9,772 nucleotides of DNA from Roseomonas sp. (lineage in GTDB: Bacteria; Pseudomonadota; Alphaproteobacteria; Acetobacterales; Acetobacteraceae). The stretch is taken from the NCBI GenBank assembly GCA_020249415.1, contig JADCFR010000097.1, positions 1 through 9,772 on the forward strand, read 5' to 3'. A model generated the notes under the pieces. The model ran no database searches. It was not told the origin of the DNA and worked only from the letters and a program-made list of their open reading frames with translations. The position numbers and the translations under genes were made by a program. Every line of letters starts with the position of its first letter. The stretch's first letter is position 1. Shown piece after piece: positions 1 through 9,102 of this stretch.

Positions 1-2
1 CA

Positions 3-596
3 GACCAGACCATTGATAAGGCCTCGCCTTCGGCGCCCAGCGCTGTGGGCGTTGCCGCGCGCTATGCCAAGGCGCTTCTCGACCTTGCCGATGACAAGCG
101 CGCGGCGGAAGCCGGCGCCGCTGATCGCATCGGGGCGGAGCTTGAAGCGTTGTTCGCGCTCTGCCGCGACAATGCGGTTATGCGCAGTTTCATCGCCGAT
201 CCGCGCTTTAACACTGCGCTTCAGAAGGACCGCATGTTCAAGGTTCTGGACAGCGCCGGCATCACCGGTGAGGTGCGGAACCTTGTTGGCGTATTGATTG
301 CCAATCGGCGCCTTTCGGCCCTGCCCGCCGTTGCGCATGCCTTCGGCGCGCTGATCGCGGCGCGCCGCGGCCAGCAGACTGCCGACGTCACCACCGCCCA
401 TGCGTTGAGCGACACGCAGCGCGCGCAGATCGTCGCGCGGCTGACGGAAGCGGGCTATTCCAATGTTCGCCTGTCTGAGACAGTGGACAAATCCATCCTG
501 GGTGGGCTGATCGTTCGGATCGGTTCCCGCCTTTACGACAATTCCATCAAATCCAAGTTGCAACGCTTGCAATACGCCATGAAGGGGGCTGCCTGA
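3..596 (+). CDS. atpH: F1 ATP synthase delta subunit (5' partial)
   Basis: This is the delta (OSCP-type) subunit, the peripheral-stalk protein that fixes the F1 head to the b subunits at the inner membrane. The visible frame gives 197 residues. Its first helix carries [13 protein letters not shown], and the C-terminal part has the family pattern [20 protein letters not shown], followed by a short basic tail ending KGAA. The frame is open to the left edge with no stop. A GTG at position 45 is possible (183 aa), but it has no evident Shine-Dalgarno sequence and would cut closely into the first helix. I therefore infer that the true start lies just upstream of the window. The stop is 2 bases before atpA, as expected for the head of the atpHAGDC operon. 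The family call is firm; the 5' end is not visible. Confidence 0.93.
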   Translation, partial: DQTIDKASPSAPSAVGVAARYAKALLDLADDKRAAEAGAADRIGAELEALFALCRDNAVMRSFIADPRFNTALQKDRMFKVLDSAGITGEVRNLVGVLIANRRLSALPAVAHAFGALIAARRGQQTADVTTAHALSDTQRAQIVARLTEAGYSNVRLSETVDKSILGGLIVRIGSRLYDNSIKSKLQRLQYAMKGAA

Positions 597-598
597 CC

Positions 599-2131
599 AT
601 GGAAATCCGTCCGGCTGAAATTTCGGAAATCCTCAAGCAGCAGATCGCTGGCTTCGATGCTGAAGCGAATGTGGCTGAGGTCGGCACTGTGCTGACCGTG
701 GGCGATGGTATCGCCCGCGTCTATGGCCTGCAGAATGTCATGGCTGGTGAGCTGGTGGACTTCCCCGCTTCCGGCGTGAAGGGCATGGCGCTGAACCTTG
801 AAACCGACAATGTCGGCGTCGTGATTTTCGGCTCCGACCTTTCGGTGCGCGAAGGCGATACGGTCAGCCGTACCGGTTCCATCGTGGACGTGCCGGTGGG
901 CAAGGGCCTGCTCGGCCGCGTTGTGGATGGCCTCGGCAATCCGATTGACGGCAAGGGCCCGCTGACCGACGTGGTGCGCATGCGCGCTGAGGTTAAGGCA
1001 CCTGGCATTATTCCGCGCAAATCGGTGCATGAGCCGATGCAGACCGGCATCAAGGCGATTGACGCGCTGATCCCGATTGGCCGTGGCCAGCGTGAGCTGA
1101 TCATTGGTGACCGCCAGACCGGCAAGACCGCCGTGATTGTGGACACCATCATCAACCAGAAGACCATCAATGCTGGTGATGATGAATCGAAGAAGCTCTA
1201 TTGCATTTATGTGGCTATTGGCCAAAAGCGTTCCACTGTCGCCCAGCTCGTGAAGACGCTGGAAGAACAGGGCGCGCTGCAATATTCCATCATCGTCGCC
1301 GCGACCGCTTCCGACCCGGCGCCGATGCAGTTCCTGGCCCCCTATACGGGCTGCGCCATGGGTGAGTATTTCCGCGATAATGGCATGCATGCGGTCATTT
1401 TCTATGATGATTTGTCGAAGCAGGCGGTTGCCTATCGTCAGATGTCGCTGCTGCTGCGCCGCCCGCCGGGCCGCGAAGCCTATCCGGGTGACGTCTTCTA
1501 TCTGCATTCGCGCCTGCTGGAGCGTGCGGCGAAGATGGGTGATGAGGCCGGGAATGGTTCTCTGACGGCGCTGCCGGTCATTGAAACCCAGGCGGGTGAC
1601 GTCTCAGCCTATATTCCGACGAACGTGATTTCGATCACCGATGGTCAGATCTTCCTGGAAACCGAATTGTTCTTCAAGGGCATCCGCCCTGCGGTGAATG
1701 TCGGTCTTTCGGTGTCCCGCGTGGGTTCCGCCGCGCAGGTCAAGGCGATGAAGCAGGTGGCCGGCAAGATCAAGCTGGAATTGGCGCAATACCGCGAAAT
1801 GGCGGCCTTCGCGCAATTCTCCTCGGATTTGGATGCCTCCACCCAGGCGCTGCTGGCGCGCGGTGCGCGTTTGACCGAGCTACTGAAGCAGCCGCAGTTC
1901 AAGCCGGTTGCGGTTGAAGATCAGGTGATTGCGATCTTCGCTGGCACGCGCGGTTATCTGGATCGCCTGCCGCTCAATAAGGTTGGTGAATTCGAAAGCC
2001 GCCTGCTTGGCGAATTGAAGTCAAGCGCGCCGGATATCGTGGCCGCCATCCGCAATGATCGTGAGATCAAGAAGGATACGGAGGCGAAGCTGGTTGCCTT
2101 CCTTGATAGCTTCGCAAAGTCCTTCGCCTAA
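599..2131 (+). CDS. atpA: F1 ATP synthase alpha subunit
   Basis: This is the non-catalytic nucleotide-binding subunit of the F1 hexamer (alpha3beta3). It has 510 residues, the usual length for bacterial AtpA. The N-terminal beta barrel spans about residues 25-95. The Walker A motif GDRQTGKT is at 170-177, a Walker B-like segment ([11 protein letters not shown]) at about 264-274, and the [21 protein letters not shown] block at about 289-309. The arginine finger that reaches into the beta active site is R374, in [10 protein letters not shown]. The all-helical C-terminal domain follows. The ATG is 2 bases after the atpH stop, and the A/G-rich AAGGGGG at 582-588 lies inside the end of atpH, so translation is probably coupled. 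No anomalies seen. Confidence 0.99.
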   Translation: MEIRPAEISEILKQQIAGFDAEANVAEVGTVLTVGDGIARVYGLQNVMAGELVDFPASGVKGMALNLETDNVGVVIFGSDLSVREGDTVSRTGSIVDVPVGKGLLGRVVDGLGNPIDGKGPLTDVVRMRAEVKAPGIIPRKSVHEPMQTGIKAIDALIPIGRGQRELIIGDRQTGKTAVIVDTIINQKTINAGDDESKKLYCIYVAIGQKRSTVAQLVKTLEEQGALQYSIIVAATASDPAPMQFLAPYTGCAMGEYFRDNGMHAVIFYDDLSKQAVAYRQMSLLLRRPPGREAYPGDVFYLHSRLLERAAKMGDEAGNGSLTALPVIETQAGDVSAYIPTNVISITDGQIFLETELFFKGIRPAVNVGLSVSRVGSAAQVKAMKQVAGKIKLELAQYREMAAFAQFSSDLDASTQALLARGARLTELLKQPQFKPVAVEDQVIAIFAGTRGYLDRLPLNKVGEFESRLLGELKSSAPDIVAAIRNDREIKKDTEAKLVAFLDSFAKSFA

Positions 2132-2156
2132 GGCTGGGCCTGCGGGAGAGTAAGCA

Positions 2157-3029
2157 ATGCCCAGCCTGAAAAGCCTACGTCTGCGGATCAATAGCGTGAA
2201 ATCCACGCGCAAGATCACGCAGGCCATGAAGATGGTGGCGGCGGCCAAGCTGCGCCGTGCGCAAAGCCAGGCCGAAGCCGCCCGCCCTTACGCCGAGCGT
2301 ATGGAACGGATGTTGGCTTCCCTTGGTGCATCGGTTGCCGGCACGCCCGATGCGCCGAAGCTGCTGGTCGGTACCGGCGCGGATAGGGTGCATTTGCTGG
2401 TGGTGGTAACCGCCGAACGTGGCCTTTGCGGCGGCTTCAACACCAATGTTGGCCGCTTTGCCCGCGCTCAGGTGCGTGCGCTGGAAGCCGAAGGCAAGAC
2501 GGTGAAAATCGTCACCGTGGGTCGCAAGGGCGCTGTTTATCTGCGGCGCGAATTTGCCAATCGCATCGTTGAGGAAATCAGCTTCGCCAATAAGAAGCGG
2601 ATTGGCTTCGAAGATGCCGCGGAAGTCAGCGCCAGGATCAGCGAAATGCTGGATGGCGGCCAATTCGATGTCTGCACGCTGATCTATAACCGCTTCCGGA
2701 ATGTGATCAGCCAGACGCCGGTGGGCCAACAGCTCATTCCCGCGCCGCTGCCCGAAGTGGCCGCCGATAGCGGCGCGCAATATGAGTTTGAGCCGGCCGA
2801 GGAAGAAATTCTGGCGCGCCTGCTGCCGCAGAACCTCGCCATTCAGATCTATCGCGCCCTGCTGGACAATGCCGCCGGCTTCTATGGCAGCCAGATGACG
2901 GCCATGGACAATGCCACGCGCAATGCGGGCGAGATGATCAACAAGCTTACGCTGAATTACAATCGCACACGTCAAGCGAACATCACCCGCGAGCTGATCG
3001 AAATCATCTCCGGCGCTGAAGCGCTTTAA
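2157..3029 (+). CDS. atpG: F1 ATP synthase gamma subunit
   Basis: This is the central rotor shaft of F1, which couples c-ring rotation to conformational change in the beta subunits. It has 290 residues, typical for alphaproteobacteria. The N-terminal shaft helix opens with the family signature [20 protein letters not shown] and continues [13 protein letters not shown] to about residue 36. The Rossmann-like middle domain contains ERGLCGGFN (about 87-95). The C-terminal helix contains [30 protein letters not shown] and the terminal EIISGAEAL. The start is preceded by GGGAG at 2144-2148, 8 bases upstream, and lies 25 bases after atpA, the largest gap in this operon. No anomalies seen. Confidence 0.99.
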   Translation: MPSLKSLRLRINSVKSTRKITQAMKMVAAAKLRRAQSQAEAARPYAERMERMLASLGASVAGTPDAPKLLVGTGADRVHLLVVVTAERGLCGGFNTNVGRFARAQVRALEAEGKTVKIVTVGRKGAVYLRREFANRIVEEISFANKKRIGFEDAAEVSARISEMLDGGQFDVCTLIYNRFRNVISQTPVGQQLIPAPLPEVAADSGAQYEFEPAEEEILARLLPQNLAIQIYRALLDNAAGFYGSQMTAMDNATRNAGEMINKLTLNYNRTRQANITRELIEIISGAEAL

Positions 3030-4472
<1,443 letters not shown>

Positions 4473-4477
4473 TCACC

Positions 4478-4888
4478 ATGGCGAGTTTCCAACTCGAACT
4501 CGTCTCACCGGAAAAGCTGCTGCTCTCCCGCGCGGTGGAGATGGCAGTGATCCCTGCGGCGGAAGGCGAAATGGGCGTGCTGGCTGGCCATGCGCCCATG
4601 ATCGTGGCCTTGCGCGGCGGGGTGATTTCCGTGCGTGAAGGCGGCCAGGTGACGGAACAGCTCTTCGTCGCCGGCGGCTTTGCCGAAGTGGCGCCGGACC
4701 GCGTGACGATCCTGGCTGAGGAAGCCACACCGCTCGCCAATCTTTCGAAGTCTGAAGCGCAGCTGCGCTTGAAGGAAGCCGAAGCGGCGATGGCAGCGGC
4801 GGCGAATGAAACGCTCGAAAAGCGTGAAGCCGCCATGGCGCGGATGCTGTCAGCGCGGGCCATGGTGGAAGCGGCGACGGCGCCCTGA
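4478..4888 (+). CDS. atpC: F1 ATP synthase epsilon subunit
   Basis: This is the epsilon subunit, which joins gamma to the c-ring and can restrain ATP hydrolysis. It has 136 residues, normal length. The N-terminal beta sandwich (about 1-85) contains the family motifs VIPAAEGEMGVLAGHAPM and FVAGGFAEV. The C-terminal half is an Ala/Glu-rich helical hairpin (KSEAQLRLKEAEAAMAAAAN onward). It starts only 5 bases after the atpD stop. The nearest purine-rich sequence, AAGGCGG at about 4458-4464, is a poor and distant Shine-Dalgarno, so initiation probably depends on ribosomes finishing atpD. It is the last gene of the operon and is followed by a strong terminator. Confidence 0.98.
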   Translation: MASFQLELVSPEKLLLSRAVEMAVIPAAEGEMGVLAGHAPMIVALRGGVISVREGGQVTEQLFVAGGFAEVAPDRVTILAEEATPLANLSKSEAQLRLKEAEAAMAAAANETLEKREAAMARMLSARAMVEAATAP

Positions 4889-4913
4889 AGGCTTATCCAA
4901 GCGCAAGTTTCAG

Positions 4914-4944
4914 CGGGCGGTCCTTGGGCCGCCCGTTTCTTTTT
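4914..4944 (+). terminator. Intrinsic terminator of the atpHAGDC operon
   Basis: A 9-bp GC-rich stem (4914-4922 pairs with 4927-4935, one T-G wobble) closes a 4-base loop. It is followed directly by the T-rich tract TTTCTTTTT at 4936-4944. It begins 26 bases after the atpC stop and separates the F1 operon from the ferritin-like gene. This is a textbook Rho-independent terminator. Confidence 0.93.
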
Positions 4945-5014
4945 GCGGTGTCGTGCGACGTTTCCAGCGCGCTTGCCTTGAAACTGCCGCATCTTGGCAC
5001 AAAAACATAAACAG

Positions 5015-5035
5015 GATGGGTCGTGCGGACCCATC
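5015..5035 (+). repeat. Perfect 8-bp hairpin in the leader of the ferritin-like gene
   Basis: GATGGGTC at 5015-5022 is the exact reverse complement of GACCCATC at 5028-5035, with a 5-base loop GTGCG. No T-tract follows, so it does not look like an intrinsic terminator. It sits 25 bases before the chosen ATG at 5061, within the probable leader RNA. It also buries an alternative in-frame ATG at 5016. It could be an RNA stem or a dimeric protein-binding site; the sequence does not decide. Upstream, TTGAAA at 4978-4983 is a possible -35 element, but no convincing -10 is seen. Confidence 0.5.
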
Positions 5036-5060
5036 ATGGCAAGGCGCTCGGGGCAGGCTC

Positions 5061-5921
5061 ATGAAGCATTGGCATATTGATGAGATTGGTTGGGATCGCT
5101 TCGATCCTTCCAAGGTTGATCCCGAGATTGTGCCACTGATCAAGGCCGCCGCCATGGTGGAACGCAATGCGGCGGATTACGTGACTTACCTCACACGCGT
5201 TTTCGCCGATGATCCGGATTTCAGCGCGGCAGCTGAGCATTGGGGCGTTGAGGAAACGCAGCATGGTGATGCGCTCGGCCGTTGGGGCATGTTGGCTGAT
5301 CCGGGCTGGGATTTCGCTGCAGCGTTTCAGCGTTATCGTGCCGGGTATCAGATTCAATTGGATGCTGAAGCTTCCATTCGTGGCAGCCGGACCGGTGAAT
5401 TGATCGCGCGCTGCATGGTGGAAACCGGCACCAGCAGCTACTACAGCGCACTTGGCGATTCCACGGAAGAACCCGTGCTGAAGCAGGTCTGCCGGCTGAT
5501 CGCCGCTGATGAATACCGCCACTTCAAGCTGTTTTACGACCATATGAAGCGCTATCTGGCGCGGGAGAATCTCTCCTTCGCCAAGCGCCTGCGCGTGGCG
5601 CTGGGCCGCATTGGGGAGACGGAGGATGATGAACTCGCCTTCGCCTTCCATAGCGCCAATGAGCCTGAGGGCACGCCCTATGACCATGAACGCTGCACCA
5701 CGGCCTATATGGGCCGCGCGATGGGGTTCTATCGCTTCCGGCATATCGAACGCGGCATGGGGATGATCTTCAAGACCATCGGGCTTGAACCGCGCGGGCG
5801 GGTTTCTGACCTGGCGGCCAAGGCTTCCTGGCGGCTGCTGCAATGGCGGCGGGACAAGTATCGCACGGCGCTGGCGAAATACGCCAATGAGAATGCCGCG
5901 CCCCTGAAGCGGGCAGCCTGA
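5061..5921 (+). CDS. Ferritin-like diiron four-helix protein, substrate unknown
   Basis: A 286-residue soluble protein without signal peptide or membrane segments. It shows the two half-sites of a carboxylate-bridged diiron centre. The first is E34 (in VERNA) with E65 and H68 (in EETQH); the second is E121 (in VETGT) with E151 and H154 (in DEYRHFKLF). Each pair is about 30 residues apart, as in the acyl-ACP desaturase and related diiron oxidase families rather than short iron-storage ferritins. The region after residue 200 is basic and aromatic (RFRHIERGMG, LLQWRRDKYR). It is likely a cytosolic O2-activating oxidase, but iron or stress handling cannot be excluded. I chose ATG 5061, which has GGGG at 5050-5053; an in-frame ATG at 5016 would add 15 residues but lacks spaced Shine-Dalgarno sequence and lies in a hairpin. 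It stands alone between a terminator and ilvC. Confidence 0.85.
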   Translation: MKHWHIDEIGWDRFDPSKVDPEIVPLIKAAAMVERNAADYVTYLTRVFADDPDFSAAAEHWGVEETQHGDALGRWGMLADPGWDFAAAFQRYRAGYQIQLDAEASIRGSRTGELIARCMVETGTSSYYSALGDSTEEPVLKQVCRLIAADEYRHFKLFYDHMKRYLARENLSFAKRLRVALGRIGETEDDELAFAFHSANEPEGTPYDHERCTTAYMGRAMGFYRFRHIERGMGMIFKTIGLEPRGRVSDLAAKASWRLLQWRRDKYRTALAKYANENAAPLKRAA

Positions 5922-5957
5922 CCAGGGCTTCCTCTAAAGCCGATAAAACGCGCGGTT

Positions 5958-5972
5958 GATGCATTCAGCATC
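5958..5972 (+). repeat. Short inverted repeat upstream of ilvC
   Basis: GATGC (5958-5962) and GCATC (5968-5972) form a perfect 5-bp dyad around ATTCA. It lies in the 183-base gap between the ferritin-like gene and ilvC, just upstream of the A/T-rich stretch at 5987-5994. It could be an operator half-site pair, but at this length it may be chance. The same gap also holds a weak GGCTT/AAGCC stem right after the ferritin-like gene (5926-5941) with no T-tract. I see no convincing -10/-35 pair. Confidence 0.25.
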
Positions 5973-6006
5973 TTGTCGGCTGGCGCAAAATAAAGGATTG
6001 AACGGG

Positions 6007-6022
6007 CCTTGTTCGCCCAAGG
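6007..6022 (+). promoter_or_regulatory. Small hairpin covering the Shine-Dalgarno of the upstream reading frame
   Basis: CCTTG (6007-6011) pairs with CAAGG (6018-6022) across a 6-base loop. The 3' arm contains most of the AAGGGG Shine-Dalgarno (6019-6024) belonging to the small reading frame that starts at 6031. If it forms, this stem would limit initiation of that frame. The pairing is visible; a regulatory role is inference. Confidence 0.3.
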
Positions 6023-6029
6023 GGCTTAG

Positions 6030-7121
<1,092 letters not shown>

Positions 7122-7125
7122 CGCA

Positions 7126-7611
7126 ATGGCGGCCTTTCTCGTGAGGGTTGCGAGAGAGTCAGACCATGACGCCCTGCTGGCAACTACCTTTGCGCTGAAC
7201 CGGTTTGAGCATGAAATCACCGGGGACCGCGCAATTGATGTTGCCAGCGCAGAAGCGGTGCTGGGGCACTTCATTCGCCGCGTCGGCAGCACGGGACTTA
7301 TGCTGGTCGCCGAGGCAGAGGGGCGCGTCATTGGCCATCTATTCCTCGCATTGGACGAAGCACCGCCTTACCTCGCCCCTGAATACCGTCGTGAAGCCTG
7401 GATTTGCGATGCCTTCATCGAAGAGGCTTGGCGTGGCCAAGGCGCCTTCCGCGCCATGCTTGCGCAGGCTGAGGCCCATGCCCGGGCGGCTGGTTGCAGG
7501 CGGCTTCACATTGGTGTTCTCGCCGGCAATGATGAGGCTGAACGCATTTATCGCAAGGCCGGCTTCCGGAGCTATGCGATTGAGATGGTGCGGGAACTTG
7601 ATCTGGCGTGA
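7126..7611 (+). CDS. GNAT-family N-acetyltransferase
   Basis: A 161-residue single-domain GNAT protein that would transfer an acetyl group from acetyl-CoA to an amine; the acceptor is unknown. The N-terminal strand is FLVRVARESDHDAL, followed by helices to about residue 50. The strand pair LMLVAEAEGRVIGHLFLAL is at 58-76. The acetyl-CoA motif A is ICDAFIEEAWRGQGAFRAML (93-112), and motif B is IGVLAGNDEAERIYRKAGF (129-147). The pyrophosphate loop reads R-G-Q-G-A-F, with F108 where Gly or Ala is usual. The gene starts 4 bases after the ilvC stop, with AGGA at 7113-7116 inside ilvC, so the two are probably co-transcribed and coupled. Whether the acceptor relates to branched-chain metabolism cannot be read from the sequence. 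Confidence 0.92.
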   Translation: MAAFLVRVARESDHDALLATTFALNRFEHEITGDRAIDVASAEAVLGHFIRRVGSTGLMLVAEAEGRVIGHLFLALDEAPPYLAPEYRREAWICDAFIEEAWRGQGAFRAMLAQAEAHARAAGCRRLHIGVLAGNDEAERIYRKAGFRSYAIEMVRELDLA

Positions 7612-7621
7612 CAATACTGGT

Positions 7622-7650
7622 CGCACCTGAATGATGTATCTGTTGGTGCG
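7622..7650 (+). repeat. Weak inverted repeat after the GNAT gene
   Basis: CGCACC (7622-7627) is the reverse complement of GGTGCG (7645-7650), separated by 17 bases. It begins 10 bases after the GNAT stop, where a terminator would be expected, but the long loop and missing T-tract make it weak. The 202 bases between 7612 and 7813 hold this repeat, a TGATC/GATCA stem (7697-7710), and the alternative stems described separately; no gene is seen there. Confidence 0.25.
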
Positions 7651-7725
7651 CCCGTTATTGGGAAACGCAACCATGGCGCAAAAGGTCGAAGCTATCTGAT
7701 CTATTGATCACCGACATTTGTCAGG

Positions 7726-7776
7726 CTTGGCGCAATGGGTCAGCCAAGTGCTCCGCAGTAGCGTGGTCATCTTGGC
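7726..7776 (+). promoter_or_regulatory. Mutually exclusive stems in the leader of the SMR exporter gene
   Basis: GCCAAG at 7743-7748 can pair with CTTGGC at 7726-7731 (11-base loop) or with an identical CTTGGC at 7771-7776 (22-base loop). The two pairings exclude each other, a layout seen in attenuators and riboswitches. The region ends 37 bases before the exporter ATG. I could not match it to guanidine-I, -II (paired ACGR-loop hairpins) or -III riboswitches from memory. TTGTCA at 7718-7723 could alternatively be a -35 element. The repeats are visible; a switching role is inference. Confidence 0.3.
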
Positions 7777-7813
7777 AAGCAGCTATCCTATTCTTGAAGT
7801 TGAGGATCGGGTT

Positions 7814-8131
7814 ATGGCGTGGGTCTATTTGCTGCTCGCGGGGCTATGTGAAATCGGCTGGCCGATTGGCCTCAAGCTTGGCTGGTCTGCTGGCGGCTTG
7901 CGTTACGGCTGGTTGGCCTTCGCGATACTTTGCATCGTCGCGAGTGGCGGCTTGTTGCTGCTGGCATTGCGGGAAATTCCTGTTGGCACCGCCTATGCCG
8001 TTTGGACCGGCATTGGTGCGGTGGGCGCCTTTCTGGTGGGCATTACGCTATTCGGCGATGCGAATACTGCGCTACGCTGGGCTTCCGTGGCCTTGATCAC
8101 CGCGGGCATTATCGGGCTGAAATTGGCGTAA
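7814..8131 (+). CDS. gdx: SMR-family guanidinium exporter (Gdx/SugE type)
   Basis: A 105-residue protein with four hydrophobic helices (about 2-21, 31-51, 57-80, 85-104), the standard size for small multidrug resistance transporters, which work as antiparallel dimers in the inner membrane. The Gdx/SugE branch exports guanidinium ion in exchange for protons. The subtype is supported by E13 and W16 (CEIGWPIGLKLG), a Ser at 44 in helix 2, and the helix 3 block PVGTAYAVWTGIGAVG with Y61 and W64, equivalent to the substrate-site residues of characterised Gdx proteins. Broader drug-exporting EmrE-type proteins differ in these blocks. The ATG at 7814 is preceded by GAGG (7802-7805) and places the essential Glu at residue 13, as in relatives; the frame is open further upstream but without support. 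It heads a tight cluster with a PuuE-like gene. Confidence 0.9.
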   Translation: MAWVYLLLAGLCEIGWPIGLKLGWSAGGLRYGWLAFAILCIVASGGLLLLALREIPVGTAYAVWTGIGAVGAFLVGITLFGDANTALRWASVALITAGIIGLKLA

Positions 8132-8148
8132 GAGCGAGAGAGGGCGAC

Positions 8149-9090
8149 ATGACCGACACTTCCCATATGATGGCGGCGGATACCGATTATCCGCGCGATT
8201 TCCTGGGCTATGGCGCCAATCCGCCCGATCCGAAATGGCCGAATGGTGCGAAGCTCGCGCTTTCCTTTGTGCTGAATTACGAGGAAGGTGGTGAGAATAC
8301 CGTGCTGAATGGCGATGCCGGCAGCGAATTATATTTGCATGAAGTGCCGGGCGGTTCGCCCATACTCGGTGAGCGTAATCGCACCGTAGAAAGCCAATTC
8401 GATTACGGCGCGCGGGCTGGCGTATGGCGCATTCTGCGTGCCTTTGCCGCGCGCAAGCTACCATTGACCGTTTATGGTGTGGGCCGTGCGCTGGAATTGA
8501 ACCCAACCGTCACGCGCGCCTTCGCCGATGCGGGCCATGAGGTCGCTTCGCATGCCTGGCGCTGGATTGATTATCACAGCGTGGATCAGGCGACGGAGCG
8601 TGCGGAAATCGCCCGTTGTGTTGAGGTGATTGAACGCCTGACAGGAACGCGCCCGGTTGGTTGGTATACCGGGCGCATCAGCCCTAACACACGCCGCCTG
8701 GTCGCGGAACATGGCGGGTTTTTGTATGATTCGGATTCCTATGCGGATGATCTGCCATTTTACGTAACGGCAGCCGGCAAGCCGATGCTGATCATCCCCT
8801 ATACGCTTGACAATAACGACATGAAATATGCGGTGCCGCCTGGCTTCACCGCGCCGGATGGGTGGGAGCAATATGTCACTGATTCCTTTGAGACCTTGCT
8901 CGCGGAAGGCCGTGCCGGCGCGCCAAAAATGATGTCGGTTGGCTTGCATTGCCGCCTGATCGGGCGGCCAGGGCGTGCGGCCGCGCTGGCGCGATTTCTG
9001 GATAAGGTGGCGGCAACGCCGGATGTTTGGGTATGTCGCCGCGCCGACATTGCGCGCCATTGGTGGGCGCAGCATCCGCCGAAAGCGTGA
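8149..9090 (+). CDS. puuE: PuuE-type allantoinase / polysaccharide deacetylase-fold hydrolase
   Basis: A 313-residue cytosolic protein that closely follows the PuuE family, the cofactor-independent allantoinases (allantoin to allantoate, EC 3.5.2.5) built on the NodB polysaccharide deacetylase fold. Landmarks in order: DYPRDFLGYG at 13-22, LSFVLNYEEGGE at 38-49, SHAWRWIDY at 134-142, GWYTGRISPNTRRL at 171-184, YDSDSYADDLPF at 193-204, IPYTLDNNDM at 216-225, GLHCRLIGRPGR at 265-276, and ADIARHWW near the end. These blocks are shared with the characterised Pseudomonas PuuE as I remember it, although that protein has SHGYRWIDY and YDCDTYDDDLPY. Substrate identity is therefore likely but unproven; another ureide is possible. 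ATG 8149 has GAGAGG just upstream (8137-8143 region). It lies 17 bases after the exporter gene. No other purine catabolism gene is in the window. Confidence 0.85.
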   Translation: MTDTSHMMAADTDYPRDFLGYGANPPDPKWPNGAKLALSFVLNYEEGGENTVLNGDAGSELYLHEVPGGSPILGERNRTVESQFDYGARAGVWRILRAFAARKLPLTVYGVGRALELNPTVTRAFADAGHEVASHAWRWIDYHSVDQATERAEIARCVEVIERLTGTRPVGWYTGRISPNTRRLVAEHGGFLYDSDSYADDLPFYVTAAGKPMLIIPYTLDNNDMKYAVPPGFTAPDGWEQYVTDSFETLLAEGRAGAPKMMSVGLHCRLIGRPGRAAALARFLDKVAATPDVWVCRRADIARHWWAQHPPKA

Positions 9091-9098
9091 AGGAGGAA
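9091..9098 (+). promoter_or_regulatory. Strong Shine-Dalgarno of the binding-protein gene
   Basis: AGGAGGAA starts immediately after the PuuE-like stop codon, with the next ATG 4 bases beyond it at 9103. It is the closest match to the anti-Shine-Dalgarno complement in the window, fitting a periplasmic binding protein made in excess over its upstream neighbours. Confidence 0.7.
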
Positions 9099-9102
9099 TC
9101 CC

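Noticed and set aside
533..1507. Long open frame on the minus strand opposite atpA (and a 615-codon one at 2175-4022 opposite atpG/atpD)
   Set aside because: These are antisense shadows of highly conserved GC-rich genes; their translations are His/Arg/Ala-rich and show no domain.
4995..5010. TGGCAC followed 5 bases later by CATAA, resembling a sigma-54 promoter
   Set aside because: The -12 element should contain a GC dinucleotide (TTGC); CATAA lacks it.
5016..5060. N-terminal extension of the diiron protein from ATG 5016
   Set aside because: No properly spaced Shine-Dalgarno precedes it, it lies in a hairpin, and the added residues (GRADPSWQGARG) are not domain-like. It remains a minor alternative.
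5926..5941. GGCTT/AAGCC stem after the diiron gene as a terminator
   Set aside because: Only 5 bp, A-containing loop and no T-tract follow; not enough to call termination.
7612..7813. Possible known guanidine riboswitch upstream of the exporter gene
   Set aside because: I found no paired ACGR-loop hairpins (class II) and no resemblance to remembered class I or III consensus segments. A covariance search would be needed to exclude divergent members.
7718..7813. Upstream extension of the SMR protein from ATG 7718
   Set aside because: It would add 32 residues before helix 1 and move the essential Glu from position 13; the ATG at 7814 has its own GAGG and fits the family length.
7930..8148. Upstream extension of the PuuE-like protein through the exporter gene
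   Set aside because: The extension is the exporter gene read in another frame, is rich in His, Arg and Trp, and has no PuuE counterpart.
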